Positions 16,713 to 26,154 of a DNA stretch of 64,000 nucleotides are shown one piece after another (the stretch's first letter is position 1; every line of letters begins with the position of its first letter). A program made the translations under genes and the position numbers. The notes beneath the pieces are model-generated. The model ran no database searches, was not told where the DNA came from, and saw nothing but the letters and a program-made list of their open reading frames with translations. Source of the DNA: Salinimicrobium sp963739625 (GTDB lineage Bacteria; Bacteroidota; Bacteroidia; Flavobacteriales; Flavobacteriaceae); the NCBI GenBank assembly GCA_963739625.1, contig CAVUAU010000009.1, positions 248,001-312,000 of the forward strand. The letters run 5' to 3'.

Positions 16713-18245
16713 ATGAAAAAATACTTTTTATATGTCGGGCTCTTAGCCATAGGGATGACTTCCTGCGAGCCTGAATTTGAAAATCCTGTAGATGACAGTG
16801 ATGCTTATTCCAGCGGTGAGGCAGATTTCTCCAACTACGTTGCATTGGGGAATTCGCTAACTGCCGGGTATGCAGATAATGCGCTGTATATCTCGGGACA
16901 AATGAATTCTTATCCAAATATTCTTGCCCAGCAATTTGCAAAGGTTCAGGAAACACAGGATTTTGATCAGCCTTTAATGGCCGACAATGCCGGTGGGTTG
17001 CTTCTAAACGGAACTCAAATAGCCGGAACCCGTCTTGTACTTGCTTTTGATGCACAAGGTAATGCTGCACCAAAGAACTACACCGGGCAGACTCCAACTA
17101 CAGAGGTAACCGAGAAGCTTTCAGGACCTTTTAGTAACATGGGAGTTCCCGGAGCAAGAAGTTATCACCTTTTAGCGCCGGGTTATGGTAGCGTTGCCGG
17201 AGTGCCTGCACAAACGGCCAATCCATATTTCGCGAGATTCGCCAGTTCTGCTGAAGCCACCGTTGTAGGAGATGCAGCTGCACAAAACCCTACCTTTTTT
17301 AGTCTTTGGATTGGAAATAATGATGTTTTAGGTTATGCAACTTCAGGAGGTTTAGATGAAGCAGAAATTACAGATCCTACTATGTTTGCAGGAGCTTATA
17401 CGCAAATCGTGAATACTATGATTGGTGCGGGCGCAGAGCAAGGAGTTTTGTTGAACATCCCTGATGTTACCAATGTGCCTTTCTTTACCACTGTTCCAAA
17501 TAATGCCCTTGTGCTTTCTGCTGAACAGGCAGCAGGTTTGACAGGATATTTTAGAGCTGTAGCGGGAATCTTTACACAATATTTAATGAGTCAGCAGGTT
17601 CCTGCAGAACAGGCCCAGGCTATTGCTTCGCAATATGCGATTACTTTTTCTGAAGGGGCTAACCGTTTCATTATTGATGTTCCGGTAACTCAAACCAATC
17701 CTCTTGGATTTCGTCAAATGACTGAAGAGGAGTTACTTCTTTTAACCATTGATCAGGCTGCGTTGAAACAGCAGGGCTATGGTACTGCTGCTCTTACACC
17801 TGAAGTGATGCAGGTGTTGGGAATCCTTCAGCAAGGAGGACAACCTACTGCTGAACAAGGTCAATTAGTATTAAATGCTGTGAATGGGATAGATGACAAA
17901 GATGCATTAGATACTTCAGAATTAGAGGCGATCAATACTGCACGTACTGCTTATAACCAAACAATAAAAGGTCTGGCTGAGAGCAAAGGTCTTGCTTTTG
18001 TAGATGCTGCAGCTATGCTTGAGGAAACTGCTACTACCGGTATTAATTTTGATGGTGGGGTGATCACTTCAGCATTTGCCGTAGGTGGCGCTTTTTCTCT
18101 TGACGGGATACACCTTACCCCAAGAGGGTACGCATTGGTAGCAAACAGGATCATCGAGAGCATCAATGAAACTTATAATGCTACTGTTCCCCATGTGAAT
18201 GTTGGAGCCTATGGCACTATTACCCCAAGTAACGAGGTTCAATAA
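16713..18245 (+). CDS. SGNH/GDSL-family lipoprotein hydrolase
   Basis: This 510-residue lipoprotein has a lipobox (LLAIGMTSC, Cys about residue 18). SGNH blocks are visible: block I ALGNSLTAGYAD (Ser nucleophile about residue 48), block III WIGNNDVLGYA and block V DGIHLTPRGYALVANRI with the Asp-x-x-His pair. A large insertion (about residues 190-400) separates blocks III and V, longer than in simple GDSL esterases. It is likely an outer-membrane-anchored lipase or esterase. It follows the FadL porin gene and ends at a strong terminator. Confidence 0.9.
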   Translation: MKKYFLYVGLLAIGMTSCEPEFENPVDDSDAYSSGEADFSNYVALGNSLTAGYADNALYISGQMNSYPNILAQQFAKVQETQDFDQPLMADNAGGLLLNGTQIAGTRLVLAFDAQGNAAPKNYTGQTPTTEVTEKLSGPFSNMGVPGARSYHLLAPGYGSVAGVPAQTANPYFARFASSAEATVVGDAAAQNPTFFSLWIGNNDVLGYATSGGLDEAEITDPTMFAGAYTQIVNTMIGAGAEQGVLLNIPDVTNVPFFTTVPNNALVLSAEQAAGLTGYFRAVAGIFTQYLMSQQVPAEQAQAIASQYAITFSEGANRFIIDVPVTQTNPLGFRQMTEEELLLLTIDQAALKQQGYGTAALTPEVMQVLGILQQGGQPTAEQGQLVLNAVNGIDDKDALDTSELEAINTARTAYNQTIKGLAESKGLAFVDAAAMLEETATTGINFDGGVITSAFAVGGAFSLDGIHLTPRGYALVANRIIESINETYNATVPHVNVGAYGTITPSNEVQ

Positions 18246-18270
18246 AAGCATTTTACTTACTATCTTAGAA

Positions 18271-18297
18271 AACGCCGGATCATTTCCGGCGTTTTTG
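18271..18297 (+). terminator. Intrinsic terminator after the SGNH lipoprotein gene
   Basis: AACGCCGGA, a 5-nt loop and TCCGGCGTT form a perfect 9-bp GC-rich stem followed by a T run. Confidence 0.9.
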
Positions 18298-18332
18298 TTT
18301 TTAATGCTATCTTAGTTTAAAATCTTTCAAAA

Positions 18333-18674
18333 ATGACCTTTATTCTTCGCATTTTGCTCACCGCAGTCGTAGTGGTTTTTCTTTCTAAATTCCTTCCGGG
18401 AGTTACCGTAGCCGGATATCTTACTGCTATTATTGTCGCTTTGGTACTGGCCTTGCTCAATCTCATTGTCAAGCCGGTACTCATTATTTTGACGCTGCCG
18501 GTGACTATTGTAACCTTTGGACTGTTTCTCATCGTGATCAATGCGATCATTATTCTTCTGGCAGATGCTTTTGTCGATGGCTTTGACGTCGCCGGATTCT
18601 GGATTGCATTGCTGTTCAGTATTCTTTTATCCATTTTCCAGTCCCTGCTTTTCTCCCTGGCCGAAAGGAAATAA
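18333..18674 (+). CDS. Phage holin family IV-like small membrane protein
   Basis: This 113-residue protein is almost all membrane: four predicted helices (about residues 4-22, 27-48, 52-78 and 85-108) with the conserved middle LNLIVKPVLIILTLPVTIVT. This matches the four-helix 'phage holin family' (DUF360-like) proteins, widespread in chromosomes and mostly not phage-related. There are no phage genes nearby, so the holin name is only a family label. The function is unknown. Confidence 0.85.
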   Translation: MTFILRILLTAVVVVFLSKFLPGVTVAGYLTAIIVALVLALLNLIVKPVLIILTLPVTIVTFGLFLIVINAIIILLADAFVDGFDVAGFWIALLFSILLSIFQSLLFSLAERK

Positions 18675-18702
18675 AGCCTTCTGAATTTCAGGTTTTTGAA
18701 AC

Positions 18703-18733
18703 TTTGCTTGCTCTTAAAAAAGTTGTACTTTTG
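18703..18733 (+). promoter_or_regulatory. Bacteroidota sigma-70 promoter of tig
   Basis: TTTG (18703-18706) and TACTTTTG (18726-18733) are separated by 19 bp, an exact match to TTTG-N19-TANNTTTG. The tig ATG is 26 bp further on. Confidence 0.85.
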
Positions 18734-18759
18734 CAGACCAATTTTTATAAGAGTTTGTA

Positions 18760-20073
18760 ATGAATATAACGAGAGAGAACATCGATGAACTTAATGCGGT
18801 AGTGAAGGTGGATATCGCCAAAGAAGACTACAGCGACAAAGTTGAGAAGATCTTAAAAGATTACCGTAAGAACGCCAATATTCCCGGCTTTAGAAAAGGG
18901 CATGTGCCTATGGGAATGGTGAAGAAGCAATATGGAAAGGCTGTGTTGGTTGATGAGGTGAATAAATTGCTTCAGGAGTCACTTAACAAATACCTTACAG
19001 AAGAAAAACTGGATGTTCTTGGAAATCCGCTTCCAAAGGAGCAGGACAACTTTGACTGGGACAATGATACCTATACTTTTGAATTTGAGTTAGGCCTTTC
19101 TCCTCAGTTCGAAGTGAGCCTGGAAGACCAGAAGCCAATCACTCATTACAAAATTGTTGCGGGAGACGAAATGATCGAGAACCAGGTGAAGACCATTCGC
19201 AAGCAGTATGGTAAACTTGTTTCTAAAGATGTTGCCGAAGAAGGAGACCAGATTACCGGAACCTTCAAAAATGAAGCTGAAGGCATCGATACCACTGCAA
19301 CTCTTCCATTGGATAAAGTAAAGAATACAGAGAAACTTGTTGGTGCTAAAGTTGGTGACGTGATCACCCTGAATACCAAAGGTCTTTTTGAAGACGATCA
19401 CGATCTTATGGAGTACCTTAAGGTTGATCACGATAAGGCTCATGGTCTTGATGTTGAAGTAGAATTTACTGTTAGCGAGATCAACCACCAGGAAATGGCC
19501 GATCTTGACCAGGAATTGTTTGACAAGCTCTTCGGAAATGGAGAAGTAACTTCAGTAGAAGAACTTAAAGAAAAGATCAAGGAAGACGCTGCAAAACAGT
19601 TTGAGCAGCAGAGTGATCAGCAACTTCTTAACGATGTGACCGAAATGTTGATCGAGAGCGCGAGTTTTGATCTTCCGAAGGAATTCCTTCAGAAATGGAT
19701 CCAGACAGCAGGAGAAAAAGAACTTTCCGAAGAAGAAGCTAAAGAAGAGTACGAAAAAAGCGAAAAAGGACTGCGTTTCCAGTTGATCGAAGGTAAATTG
19801 ATCGAGAAATATGACCTGCAGGTAAAATTTGAAGACCTTAAGGCTTTCGCAAAAGAGCGTATCAAGGAACAAATGGCCCAGTTTGGTCAAATGAATCCTG
19901 AAGATAAAGAGCTTGACGATATCGCCGCCCGCATCCTTTCACGCCAGGATGAGGTGAAGCGTTTGTCTGAGCAGTTGATGAACCAGAAACTTCTCGAACT
20001 TTACAAGGAAAAAGTGAATCTTGAGGAGAAAGAAGTAACGTATGAAGAATTTGTTAAAGAGGTCTATCAATAG
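18760..20073 (+). CDS. tig: Trigger factor chaperone
   Basis: Trigger factor binds the ribosome and shelters nascent chains. The 437-residue protein has the N-terminal ribosome-binding signature (IPGFRKGHVPMGMVKKQYG, about residues 42-60). A PPIase-like domain (about 150-245) and the long helical C-terminal arms follow. The PPIase domain is divergent, as is common in Bacteroidota. It heads the tig-clpP-clpX block, but a terminator after tig suggests that clpP is partly separately transcribed. Confidence 0.96.
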   Translation: MNITRENIDELNAVVKVDIAKEDYSDKVEKILKDYRKNANIPGFRKGHVPMGMVKKQYGKAVLVDEVNKLLQESLNKYLTEEKLDVLGNPLPKEQDNFDWDNDTYTFEFELGLSPQFEVSLEDQKPITHYKIVAGDEMIENQVKTIRKQYGKLVSKDVAEEGDQITGTFKNEAEGIDTTATLPLDKVKNTEKLVGAKVGDVITLNTKGLFEDDHDLMEYLKVDHDKAHGLDVEVEFTVSEINHQEMADLDQELFDKLFGNGEVTSVEELKEKIKEDAAKQFEQQSDQQLLNDVTEMLIESASFDLPKEFLQKWIQTAGEKELSEEEAKEEYEKSEKGLRFQLIEGKLIEKYDLQVKFEDLKAFAKERIKEQMAQFGQMNPEDKELDDIAARILSRQDEVKRLSEQLMNQKLLELYKEKVNLEEKEVTYEEFVKEVYQ

Positions 20074-20100
20074 ATCTTTTGTAAATTAATACTTATCTTT

Positions 20101-20136
20101 AAGGCGTTAGACCAATTCGGGATAACGCCTTTTTTG
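20101..20136 (+). terminator. Intrinsic terminator after tig
   Basis: AAGGCGTTA (20101-20109) pairs with TAACGCCTT (20123-20131), followed by TTTT. Confidence 0.8.
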
Positions 20137-20207
20137 GCAAGTAATACAAACGTTTTTCTCTTCTGAAAAACGTTTTTTTAAGCAGATAAAAAACCGAACA
20201 AAAATCT

Positions 20208-20882
20208 ATGGATTACGGAAAGGAATTTGAAAAATATGCTACCAAGCATCACGGGATCAACTCCAACTACTACAACCAGATCATAAGTAGTATGAACCCA
20301 ATGGGGATGACCCCAAATATTATTGAGGAAAGACAAATGAATATTGCCATTTTTGACGTGTTCTCACGTTTGATGATGGACCGTATCATCTTTCTTGGAA
20401 CTGCTATTAACGACCAGGTAGCAAACATTATTCAGGCACAGTTGTTGTTTTTGGAGAGTACAGATGCTTCAAAAGACATCCAGATCTATATAAATTCTCC
20501 GGGAGGAAGCGTTTATGCAGGTCTTGGTATTTATGATACCATGCAGTTCATCAAGCCCGATGTGGCTACAATTTGTACCGGGATGGCGGCTTCTATGGGA
20601 GCTGTATTACTTTGTGCCGGTGAGAATGGAAAACGCAGCGGATTGCCTCACTCCCGTGTGATGATCCACCAGCCTCTTGGTGGCGCGCAGGGACAGGCCA
20701 GTGACATTGAGATTACTGCCCGCGAGATCCTTACCCTTAAAAAGGAGCTGTATGAGATCATAGCCAAACATTCTGGTCAAACCTATGAAAAGATCGAAGA
20801 AGATTCTGACAGGGATTACTGGATGAAGGCAGACAAGGCTTTGGAGTACGGAATGATAGATGAAATTTTAACAAGGACTTAA
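20208..20882 (+). CDS. clpP: ATP-dependent Clp protease proteolytic subunit
   Basis: ClpP is the serine peptidase chamber that works with ClpX. The 224-residue protein shows INSPGGSVYAGLGIYDTMQF, the nucleophile block TGMAASMGAVLL (Ser about residue 129), the His block RVMIHQPLGGAQGQASDIEI and the Asp in DRDYWMKADKALEYG. Its N-terminal part is longer than in E. coli, as in other Bacteroidota. It lies 63 bp upstream of clpX on the same strand. Confidence 0.97.
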   Translation: MDYGKEFEKYATKHHGINSNYYNQIISSMNPMGMTPNIIEERQMNIAIFDVFSRLMMDRIIFLGTAINDQVANIIQAQLLFLESTDASKDIQIYINSPGGSVYAGLGIYDTMQFIKPDVATICTGMAASMGAVLLCAGENGKRSGLPHSRVMIHQPLGGAQGQASDIEITAREILTLKKELYEIIAKHSGQTYEKIEEDSDRDYWMKADKALEYGMIDEILTRT

Positions 20883-20945
20883 TTTGTCCTTTTTGAAGAA
20901 TGTAGAGAAAAGCCTTTGCAAGACAGGGGCTCCAACAAAAATTGT

Positions 20946-22179
20946 ATGGCGAAAGAAGAATTAGAATGTTCCTTTTGCGGAAGGAAAAAACCGGAAACCA
21001 ATTTGCTCATCGCAGGCCTGGACGCACATATTTGCGACCGCTGTATTGAGCAGGCGCACGGTATTGTTATAGAAGAATCAAAACAGGAAGGCACCAGCGA
21101 GCTCACATCAGAATTGAAGCTGCGCAAGCCGCAGGCGATCAAGTCTTTTCTTGATCAATATGTGATAGGGCAGGAGCATACTAAAAAAGTGCTTTCTGTG
21201 GCGGTTTACAACCACTATAAGCGTCTTATTGCAGCCTTCTTCTGAAGATGATATCGAGATCCAGAAGAGTAACATCATCATGGTGGGAGAGACCGGAACA
21301 GGGAAAACCCTCATGGCCAAGACCATCGCTAAGATGCTCAACGTGCCTTTAGCGATTGTTGATGCCACTGTATTGACCGAAGCAGGTTACGTGGGAGAAG
21401 ATGTGGAAAGCATCCTTACCCGCCTGTTACAGGCAGCCGATTATAACCTTGAAAAAGCCCAGCACGGGATCGTCTTCATCGATGAGATCGACAAGATCGC
21501 CCGTAAGAGTGACAACCCTTCTATCACCCGTGACGTATCGGGGGAAGGCGTGCAGCAGGCTTTGCTGAAGCTTTTGGAAGGAACTACAGTGAATGTTCCG
21601 CCAAAAGGAGGAAGAAAACATCCCGACCAGAAGTTTATTGAAGTTGATACCGAAAACATCCTTTTTGTAACCGGTGGAGCTTTCGACGGAATTGAACGTA
21701 ACATCAGCAAGAGATTGAACATGCAGGCCGTTGGCTTTAGCGCCTCCAAGAGTGATGACGCTATTGAGCGTGAAAACCTGCTGAAGTATATCATTCCGAA
21801 GGATTTGAAAGACTTCGGATTGATCCCTGAGATCATCGGGCGTTTACCTGTGTTGACGCACATGAATCCGCTGGATAAAAAGACACTTCGTTCTATTTTG
21901 ACCGAGCCTAAAAATGCCATTATCAAGCAGTATCAAAAACTGTTTGAGATGGATGATATCGAGTTCAGCATTACCGATGAAGCCCTTGATTACATTGTGG
22001 AAAAAGCGGTTGAATATAAGCTTGGAGCACGTGGATTAAGATCTTTATGTGAGGCCATTCTTACCGATGCTATGTTTGAGATGCCGGAGGGTAAAGATTC
22101 AAAGCTGGTAGTTGACCAGGAATATGCAGAGGAGAAGTTGGATAAATCTGGAATTAAGCGACTCAAAGCGGTTAGCTAG
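20946..22179 (+). CDS. clpX: ATP-dependent Clp protease ATP-binding subunit ClpX, frameshifted
   Basis: ClpX unfolds substrates for ClpP. The N-terminal part (20946-21245) has the zinc-binding domain (CSFCGRKKPETN ... ICDRCIEQAHG) and FLDQYVIGQEHTKKVLSVAV. The C-terminal part, from about 21229, has Walker A (MVGETGTGKTLMAKTI), Walker B (IVFIDEIDKIAR) and the sensor region GARGLRSLCEAIL. The two are in different frames. Removing one base in CTTATT (21225-21230, for example A21228) joins YNHYKRL to LQPSSEDDIEIQKSN and gives a normal 410-residue ClpX. An intact ClpX is expected in this group, so a sequence error is the best explanation. Confidence 0.93.
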
Positions 22180-22205
22180 AGCAGCTTCAGAAATTATAAA
22201 AATTT

Positions 22206-22232
22206 AAAGCCATCATTGTGATGGCTTTTTTT
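22206..22232 (+). terminator. Intrinsic terminator after clpX
   Basis: AAAGCCATCA, loop TTG and TGATGGCTTT form a perfect 10-bp stem followed by a T run. Confidence 0.88.
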
Positions 22233-22338
22233 ATGTCCGATAAGAGCCTCTGAAAATGACATTTTAAGAGAATAATTTCAGCTATAAAAACATTAATTGT
22301 AAATTAGATACAGCTAAAAATCTGAAAATCAACAGGTC

Positions 22339-22779
22339 ATGGAAGCAGTACATCCTTATTTAACTTTCCACGGAAATTGCGAAGTCGCATTTGAATTTTA
22401 TAAACAGGTCTTTGGAGGTGAATTTCTCCACATGGGCAGGTTTTCTGATATCCCGCCGGGGCATGGGATGGAGGTGCCCGAAAGTGAGAAGGATAAGATC
22501 ATGCACGTTTCCCTGCCGCTGGGCAAGAATACGATCCTCATGGGCAGCGATGCAGGTGGCGATTGGGCCAAGCAGGTGAAAATGGGCAACAACATCTCCC
22601 TTTCTATTACTGCAGAAAGCAAGGAGGAAGCCGACCGTTTTTTTGATGCCCTTTCCAAAGGCGGGGAGGTGATCATGCCTATGGATAATGTATTTTGGGG
22701 TAGCTACTATGGCATGTGTAAAGACAAGTACGGGATTAGCTGGATGATTAGCTACGGGCAGGAAACCAACAACCAGTAA
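22339..22779 (+). CDS. VOC family protein (PhnB/glyoxalase-like)
   Basis: This 146-residue protein is built from two beta-alpha-beta-beta-beta modules of the vicinal oxygen chelate fold. It begins VHPYLTFHGNCEVAFEFYKQVFGGEF and ends with the typical WGSYYGMCKDKYGISWMISY. This is the PhnB-like subgroup often annotated as 3-demethylubiquinone methyltransferase-like, whose activity is generally unproven. It is 13 bp upstream of an AHSA1-like gene, a common pairing for these small stress or ligand-binding proteins. Confidence 0.9.
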   Translation: MEAVHPYLTFHGNCEVAFEFYKQVFGGEFLHMGRFSDIPPGHGMEVPESEKDKIMHVSLPLGKNTILMGSDAGGDWAKQVKMGNNISLSITAESKEEADRFFDALSKGGEVIMPMDNVFWGSYYGMCKDKYGISWMISYGQETNNQ

Positions 22780-22792
22780 ACTTTAACAGCAA

Positions 22793-23248
22793 ATGGAAGA
22801 ACTTGAAATAAAGACCGGCATACAGATAAGTGAACCGCCTCACAAGGTTTTTGAGGCCATTGTAGACCCTTCAGAAATGTGTAATTATTTCATCTCTTCC
22901 AGCAGCGGGAGAATGGAAGAAGGAAAAGACCTGGAATGGCGGTTTCCCGAATTTGATCAACCCGTGAACGTACACGTGGTGCAGGTGACAAAAGATGAAT
23001 ACATCTCCTTCCAGTGGGAAGGCGCGAAAGGCGAAAAACTGCTGGTCGAGATCACTCTTTTACCTATGCCCGAAAATTCTACTCTTGTGAAGATCACAGA
23101 AGGCAAAATGCCCAACAACAAAAAAGGGGTAAAATGGCTGGCGCAGAACACCGAGGGCTGGGCTAATTTCCTTGCCTGCCTCAAAGCTTTTGTAGAACAC
23201 GAGATCAACCTTAGAAAAGGCGCCTTTGATTTTATGAAGCAGAAATAA
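22793..23248 (+). CDS. SRPBCC (AHSA1-like) domain protein
   Basis: The 151 residues fit one START/Bet v1-like helix-grip fold: an N-terminal strand IKTGIQISEPPHKVFEAIVDPS, central strands EYISFQWEGAKGEKLLVEITL and a long C-terminal helix NTEGWANFLACLKAFVEHE. AHSA1-like proteins bind hydrophobic ligands or act with Hsp90; the ligand here is unknown. It is likely co-transcribed with the VOC gene upstream. Confidence 0.9.
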   Translation: MEELEIKTGIQISEPPHKVFEAIVDPSEMCNYFISSSSGRMEEGKDLEWRFPEFDQPVNVHVVQVTKDEYISFQWEGAKGEKLLVEITLLPMPENSTLVKITEGKMPNNKKGVKWLAQNTEGWANFLACLKAFVEHEINLRKGAFDFMKQK

Positions 23249-23566
23249 TCTTAAATTCCAAGATACAAGTACCAAATTCCAAAAAGACTGTCATTCCGAC
23301 GAAGGAGGAATCTTTTTGGATTCAAGGTTCCGGGTTCAAAGTTCAAAGTGGAGAGATTCTTCACTTCGCTGCACTACGTTCAGAATGAAAGTGTCATTCC
23401 GACGAAGGAGGAATCCTTTTTAAATTCAAATTACAGGCACCAAATTCCAAAGGGTCTCAAAATGCTATTTTAGACAGCTTTTTCTGAGGAAATCTGTGAG
23501 ATCTGCGGGAAAGTTCCTGTTGCAGGACTTAATATCTATTTGGTTTCACTACAAAACATTAAAAAA
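23249..23566. repeat. Gene-free region with flavobacterial REP-like repeats
   Basis: This stretch between convergent genes holds repeats and no supported gene. GTCATTCCGACGAAGGAGG begins at 23290 and again at 23393, both extending to GAATC(T/C). Between them, 23353-23388 reads roughly as the reverse complement of a related unit (ends GATTCTTC and CAGAATGA), so the group can fold into hairpins. Direct repeats of ACCAAATTCCAAA flank the group (about 23265 and 23440). From memory, such CATTCCGACGAAGGAGGAATC units recur between genes in many flavobacteria. Confidence 0.8.
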
Positions 23567-23592
23567 GGCTTTCAACATGAAAGCCCCTTTTT
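23567..23592. terminator. Bidirectional intrinsic terminator
   Basis: GGCTTTCA, loop ACA and TGAAAGCC form a perfect 8-bp stem with an A run before it and CCTTTTTTT after it. It ends the outer-membrane protein gene on the minus strand. Confidence 0.8.
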
Positions 23593-23609
23593 TTGATTTG
23601 ATCCCGGGA

Positions 23610-24260
23610 TTAGAATTTGTATCCTAAAGAAAGCTGGAAACCGCGATTTTGGACTTTGTCTGGATCTCCCAATCTTTGATCCTCTCCGTCGAAGTCGTTG
23701 ATTTCAGAAAGCCCCAGGTGATATCTTGCCTGCAAGAAAAGGTTGTTCTGGAATTCGTAACCTGCTCCAAAGTTCAGTCCAAAGGAAAAATCCTTCAATT
23801 GGTCCTTAACGTCTTCAGTACCAGATTCCTGAACATCTTCAGGGAAATTTGCGGAGATCTCATATTCATCCTTTGCGCTTAAAAGGAAGCCGATCTGTGG
23901 TCCCGCCTCAAGAGAAAGGCCCGGAGTCACTTCATATTTCGCCATTACGGGAAGGTTGATGTATCCAAGTTTTAACTTGTCCTTTGAGTGAATGATCCAC
24001 TCCTCCTCTTCAAAATTATATTCAGATTTGGCACCTTCAAGAGAATAAAGAAGTTCGGGCTGCACAGAGAATTTTGCTGATAAGGGAAGTTCTGCAATTA
24101 CTCCAGCGTGAAACCCGAGCAGGTAATCTACATCCTCTTCAGAAGTAACTGTAGAATAATTGGCGCCTGCTTTCACTCCCCATTGTACTTCCTGAGCGAG
24201 TGTTGAGGAAATTCCAGCGAAGAGAAAAGCGCCGGCTAATAGTAGCTTTTTTGTTATCAT
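23610..24260 (-). CDS. PorT-like outer membrane beta-barrel protein
   Basis: This 216-residue exported barrel has a signal peptide (MITKKLLLAGAFLFAGISSTLAQ) and then VQWGVKAGANYSTVTSEEDV. The strands LLGFHAGVIAELPL, LSLEAGPQIGFLLSAKDEY and NLFLQARYHLGLSEI follow, with an aromatic C-terminus (FQLSLGYKF). This is the small 'outer membrane beta-barrel' (PorT-like/OMP_b-brl_2) family. The function is unknown; such proteins are abundant in Bacteroidota. ATG 24260 is preferred to 24290 because the signal peptide starts there. Confidence 0.88.
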   Translation of the reverse strand: MITKKLLLAGAFLFAGISSTLAQEVQWGVKAGANYSTVTSEEDVDYLLGFHAGVIAELPLSAKFSVQPELLYSLEGAKSEYNFEEEEWIIHSKDKLKLGYINLPVMAKYEVTPGLSLEAGPQIGFLLSAKDEYEISANFPEDVQESGTEDVKDQLKDFSFGLNFGAGYEFQNNLFLQARYHLGLSEINDFDGEDQRLGDPDKVQNRGFQLSLGYKF

Positions 24261-24334
24261 TTTTTGATGTATTAGTAATTTTTGGTTCAACTGTTAGACT
24301 GAAGGATGCTCTTTTCGTTACAATGCCTACAACA

Positions 24335-24367
24335 AAAAACCCGCTCCAGAGATGGAACGGGTTTTAT
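24335..24367 (-). terminator. Intrinsic terminator of groESL
   Basis: AAAACCCG(C)TCC and GGA(A)CGGGTTTT arms contain one mismatch. On the minus strand the stem is followed by TTTTTTG, about 50 bp after the groEL stop. Confidence 0.8.
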
Positions 24368-24414
24368 ATTTATCAATGATCTAAAGTCTTACGTCTAAGA
24401 TCTAGCGTCTAACA

Positions 24415-26053
24415 TTACATCATTCCGGGCATTCCGCCACCGCCCATTGGAGGCATTCCGCCACCGGCGTTATCTTCTTTGATATCGGTCAAAGCACATT
24501 CTGTAGTAAGGATCATTCCGGCAACAGATGCAGCATTTTCAAGAGCTACTCTTGTCACTTTCTTAGGATCGATAATACCTGCTTTCAGCATGTCAACAAA
24601 AGAATCAGATTTGGCATCGTATCCATAGTTGCCTTTTCCTTCAAGTACCTTGTTGATCACCACAGAGCCTTCGCCTCCTGCGTTCTCAACGATAGTTCTT
24701 AATGGAGATTCAATTGCACGGTTTACGATCTGGATTCCTGTTCCTTCGTCTGCGTTTGCAGCTTCAAGGTTTGCAAGTACTGCTTTTGCACGAACAAGAG
24801 CTACACCACCACCGGCAACAATTCCTTCTTCAACAGCCGCACGGGTTGCATGAAGCGCATCGTCTACACGGTCTTTCTTTTCTTTCATCTCAACTTCAGA
24901 AGCGGCACCTACATAAAGTACGGCAACCCCACCTGCAAGTTTTGCAAGACGTTCCTGAAGTTTTTCTTTATCATAGTCAGAAGTAGTAGTCTCCATCTGA
25001 GCTTTGATCTGGTTCACACGGTCTTTGATCGCCTGGTTGTCTCCGGCTCCGTTTACCACAGTAGTATTGTCTTTATCGATAGCTACTTTCTCGGCAGTAC
25101 CAAGCATATCCACAGTTGCGTTCTCAAGGGTGAAACCTCTTTCTTCAGAAATCACGGTACCACCTGTAAGAATAGCAATATCTTCAAGCATTGCTTTTCT
25201 TCTGTCACCAAAGCCAGGAGCTTTCACTGCAGCGATCTTAAGAGAACCTCTCAATTTGTTCACTACCAAAGTAGCAAGGGCCTCGCCGTCTACATCTTCA
25301 GCGATGATCAAAAGCGGTTTTCCGCTTTGTGCAACAGGCTCAAGTACCGGCAGCAGGTCTTTCATTGCAGAGATCTTCTTGTCGTAGATAAGGATATAAG
25401 GATCCTCAAGATCTGCAGTCATTTTTTCGCTGTTGGTAACGAAGTAAGGAGAAAGGTATCCGCGGTCAAACTGCATCCCTTCAACAACATCCACGTGAGT
25501 TTCAGTTCCTTTTGCTTCTTCAACAGTGATCACTCCTTCTTTACCAACTTTTCCGAAGGCCTGGGCGATCAATTCGCCAATCTGGTCATCGTTGTTGGCA
25601 GAGATAGAAGCAACCTGCTTGATCTTTTCTGAAGAATCTCCAACCTGCTGGGTTTGCTCTTTAAGGTTTGCAACCAAAGCCTCAACAGCCTTGTCAATTC
25701 CCCTTTTTAAGTCCATTGGGTTTGCACCGGCAGCAACGTTCTTCAAGACCTTCTTTTACGATAGCCTGTGCAAGAACAGTAGCGGTAGTAGTACCGTCAC
25801 CGGCAAGATCATTGGTTTTAGAAGCAACTTCCTTCACCATTTGAGCTCCCATGTTCTCAAGAGCATCTTCAAGTTCGATCTCTTTTGCCACGGTCACCCC
25901 GTCTTTTGTCACTACAGGAGCACCAAAAGATTTGCTAATGATCACGTTTCGTCCTTTTGGACCTAAAGTAACTTTTACTGCGTTTGCCAATGCATCGACT
26001 CCGCGCTTGATCCCGTCGCGGGCTTCAATGTCAAATTTTATGTCTTTAGCCAT
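24415..26053 (-). CDS. groEL: Chaperonin GroEL, frameshifted
   Basis: GroEL forms the double-ring folding chamber capped by GroES. The N-terminal piece starts MAKDIKFDIEARDGIKRGVD and includes NDLAGDGTTTATVLAQAIV. The C-terminal piece includes VAAGANPMDLKRGIDKAVEA, VLYVGAASEVEMKEKKDRVD and the Gly/Met tail (GGGMPPMGGGGMPGMM). The frames break at KEGL: one extra base (+ strand C25744) separates ...IVKEGL from KNVAAGANPMDL. Corrected, the protein is 545 residues, the standard length. GroEL is essential, so a sequencing or assembly insertion is by far the likeliest cause. It forms an operon with groES 102 bp upstream. Confidence 0.95.
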
Positions 26054-26154
26054 TTTTCAAGTAATTTTTCTCCCCGTGGGAGGGGAATTAGTTAGTTATT
26101 TTCAAAATTGAGAAAAGCCGTTTTTGAGAAGATCAGGAAACGGCAAATCCATAG

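Noticed and set aside
18333..18674. Prophage hinted by the 'holin' family name
   Set aside because: No other phage genes nearby; this four-helix family is common in chromosomes outside phages.
24850..25632. 260-codon plus-strand ORF within groEL
   Set aside because: Antisense shadow of the highly conserved groEL sequence.
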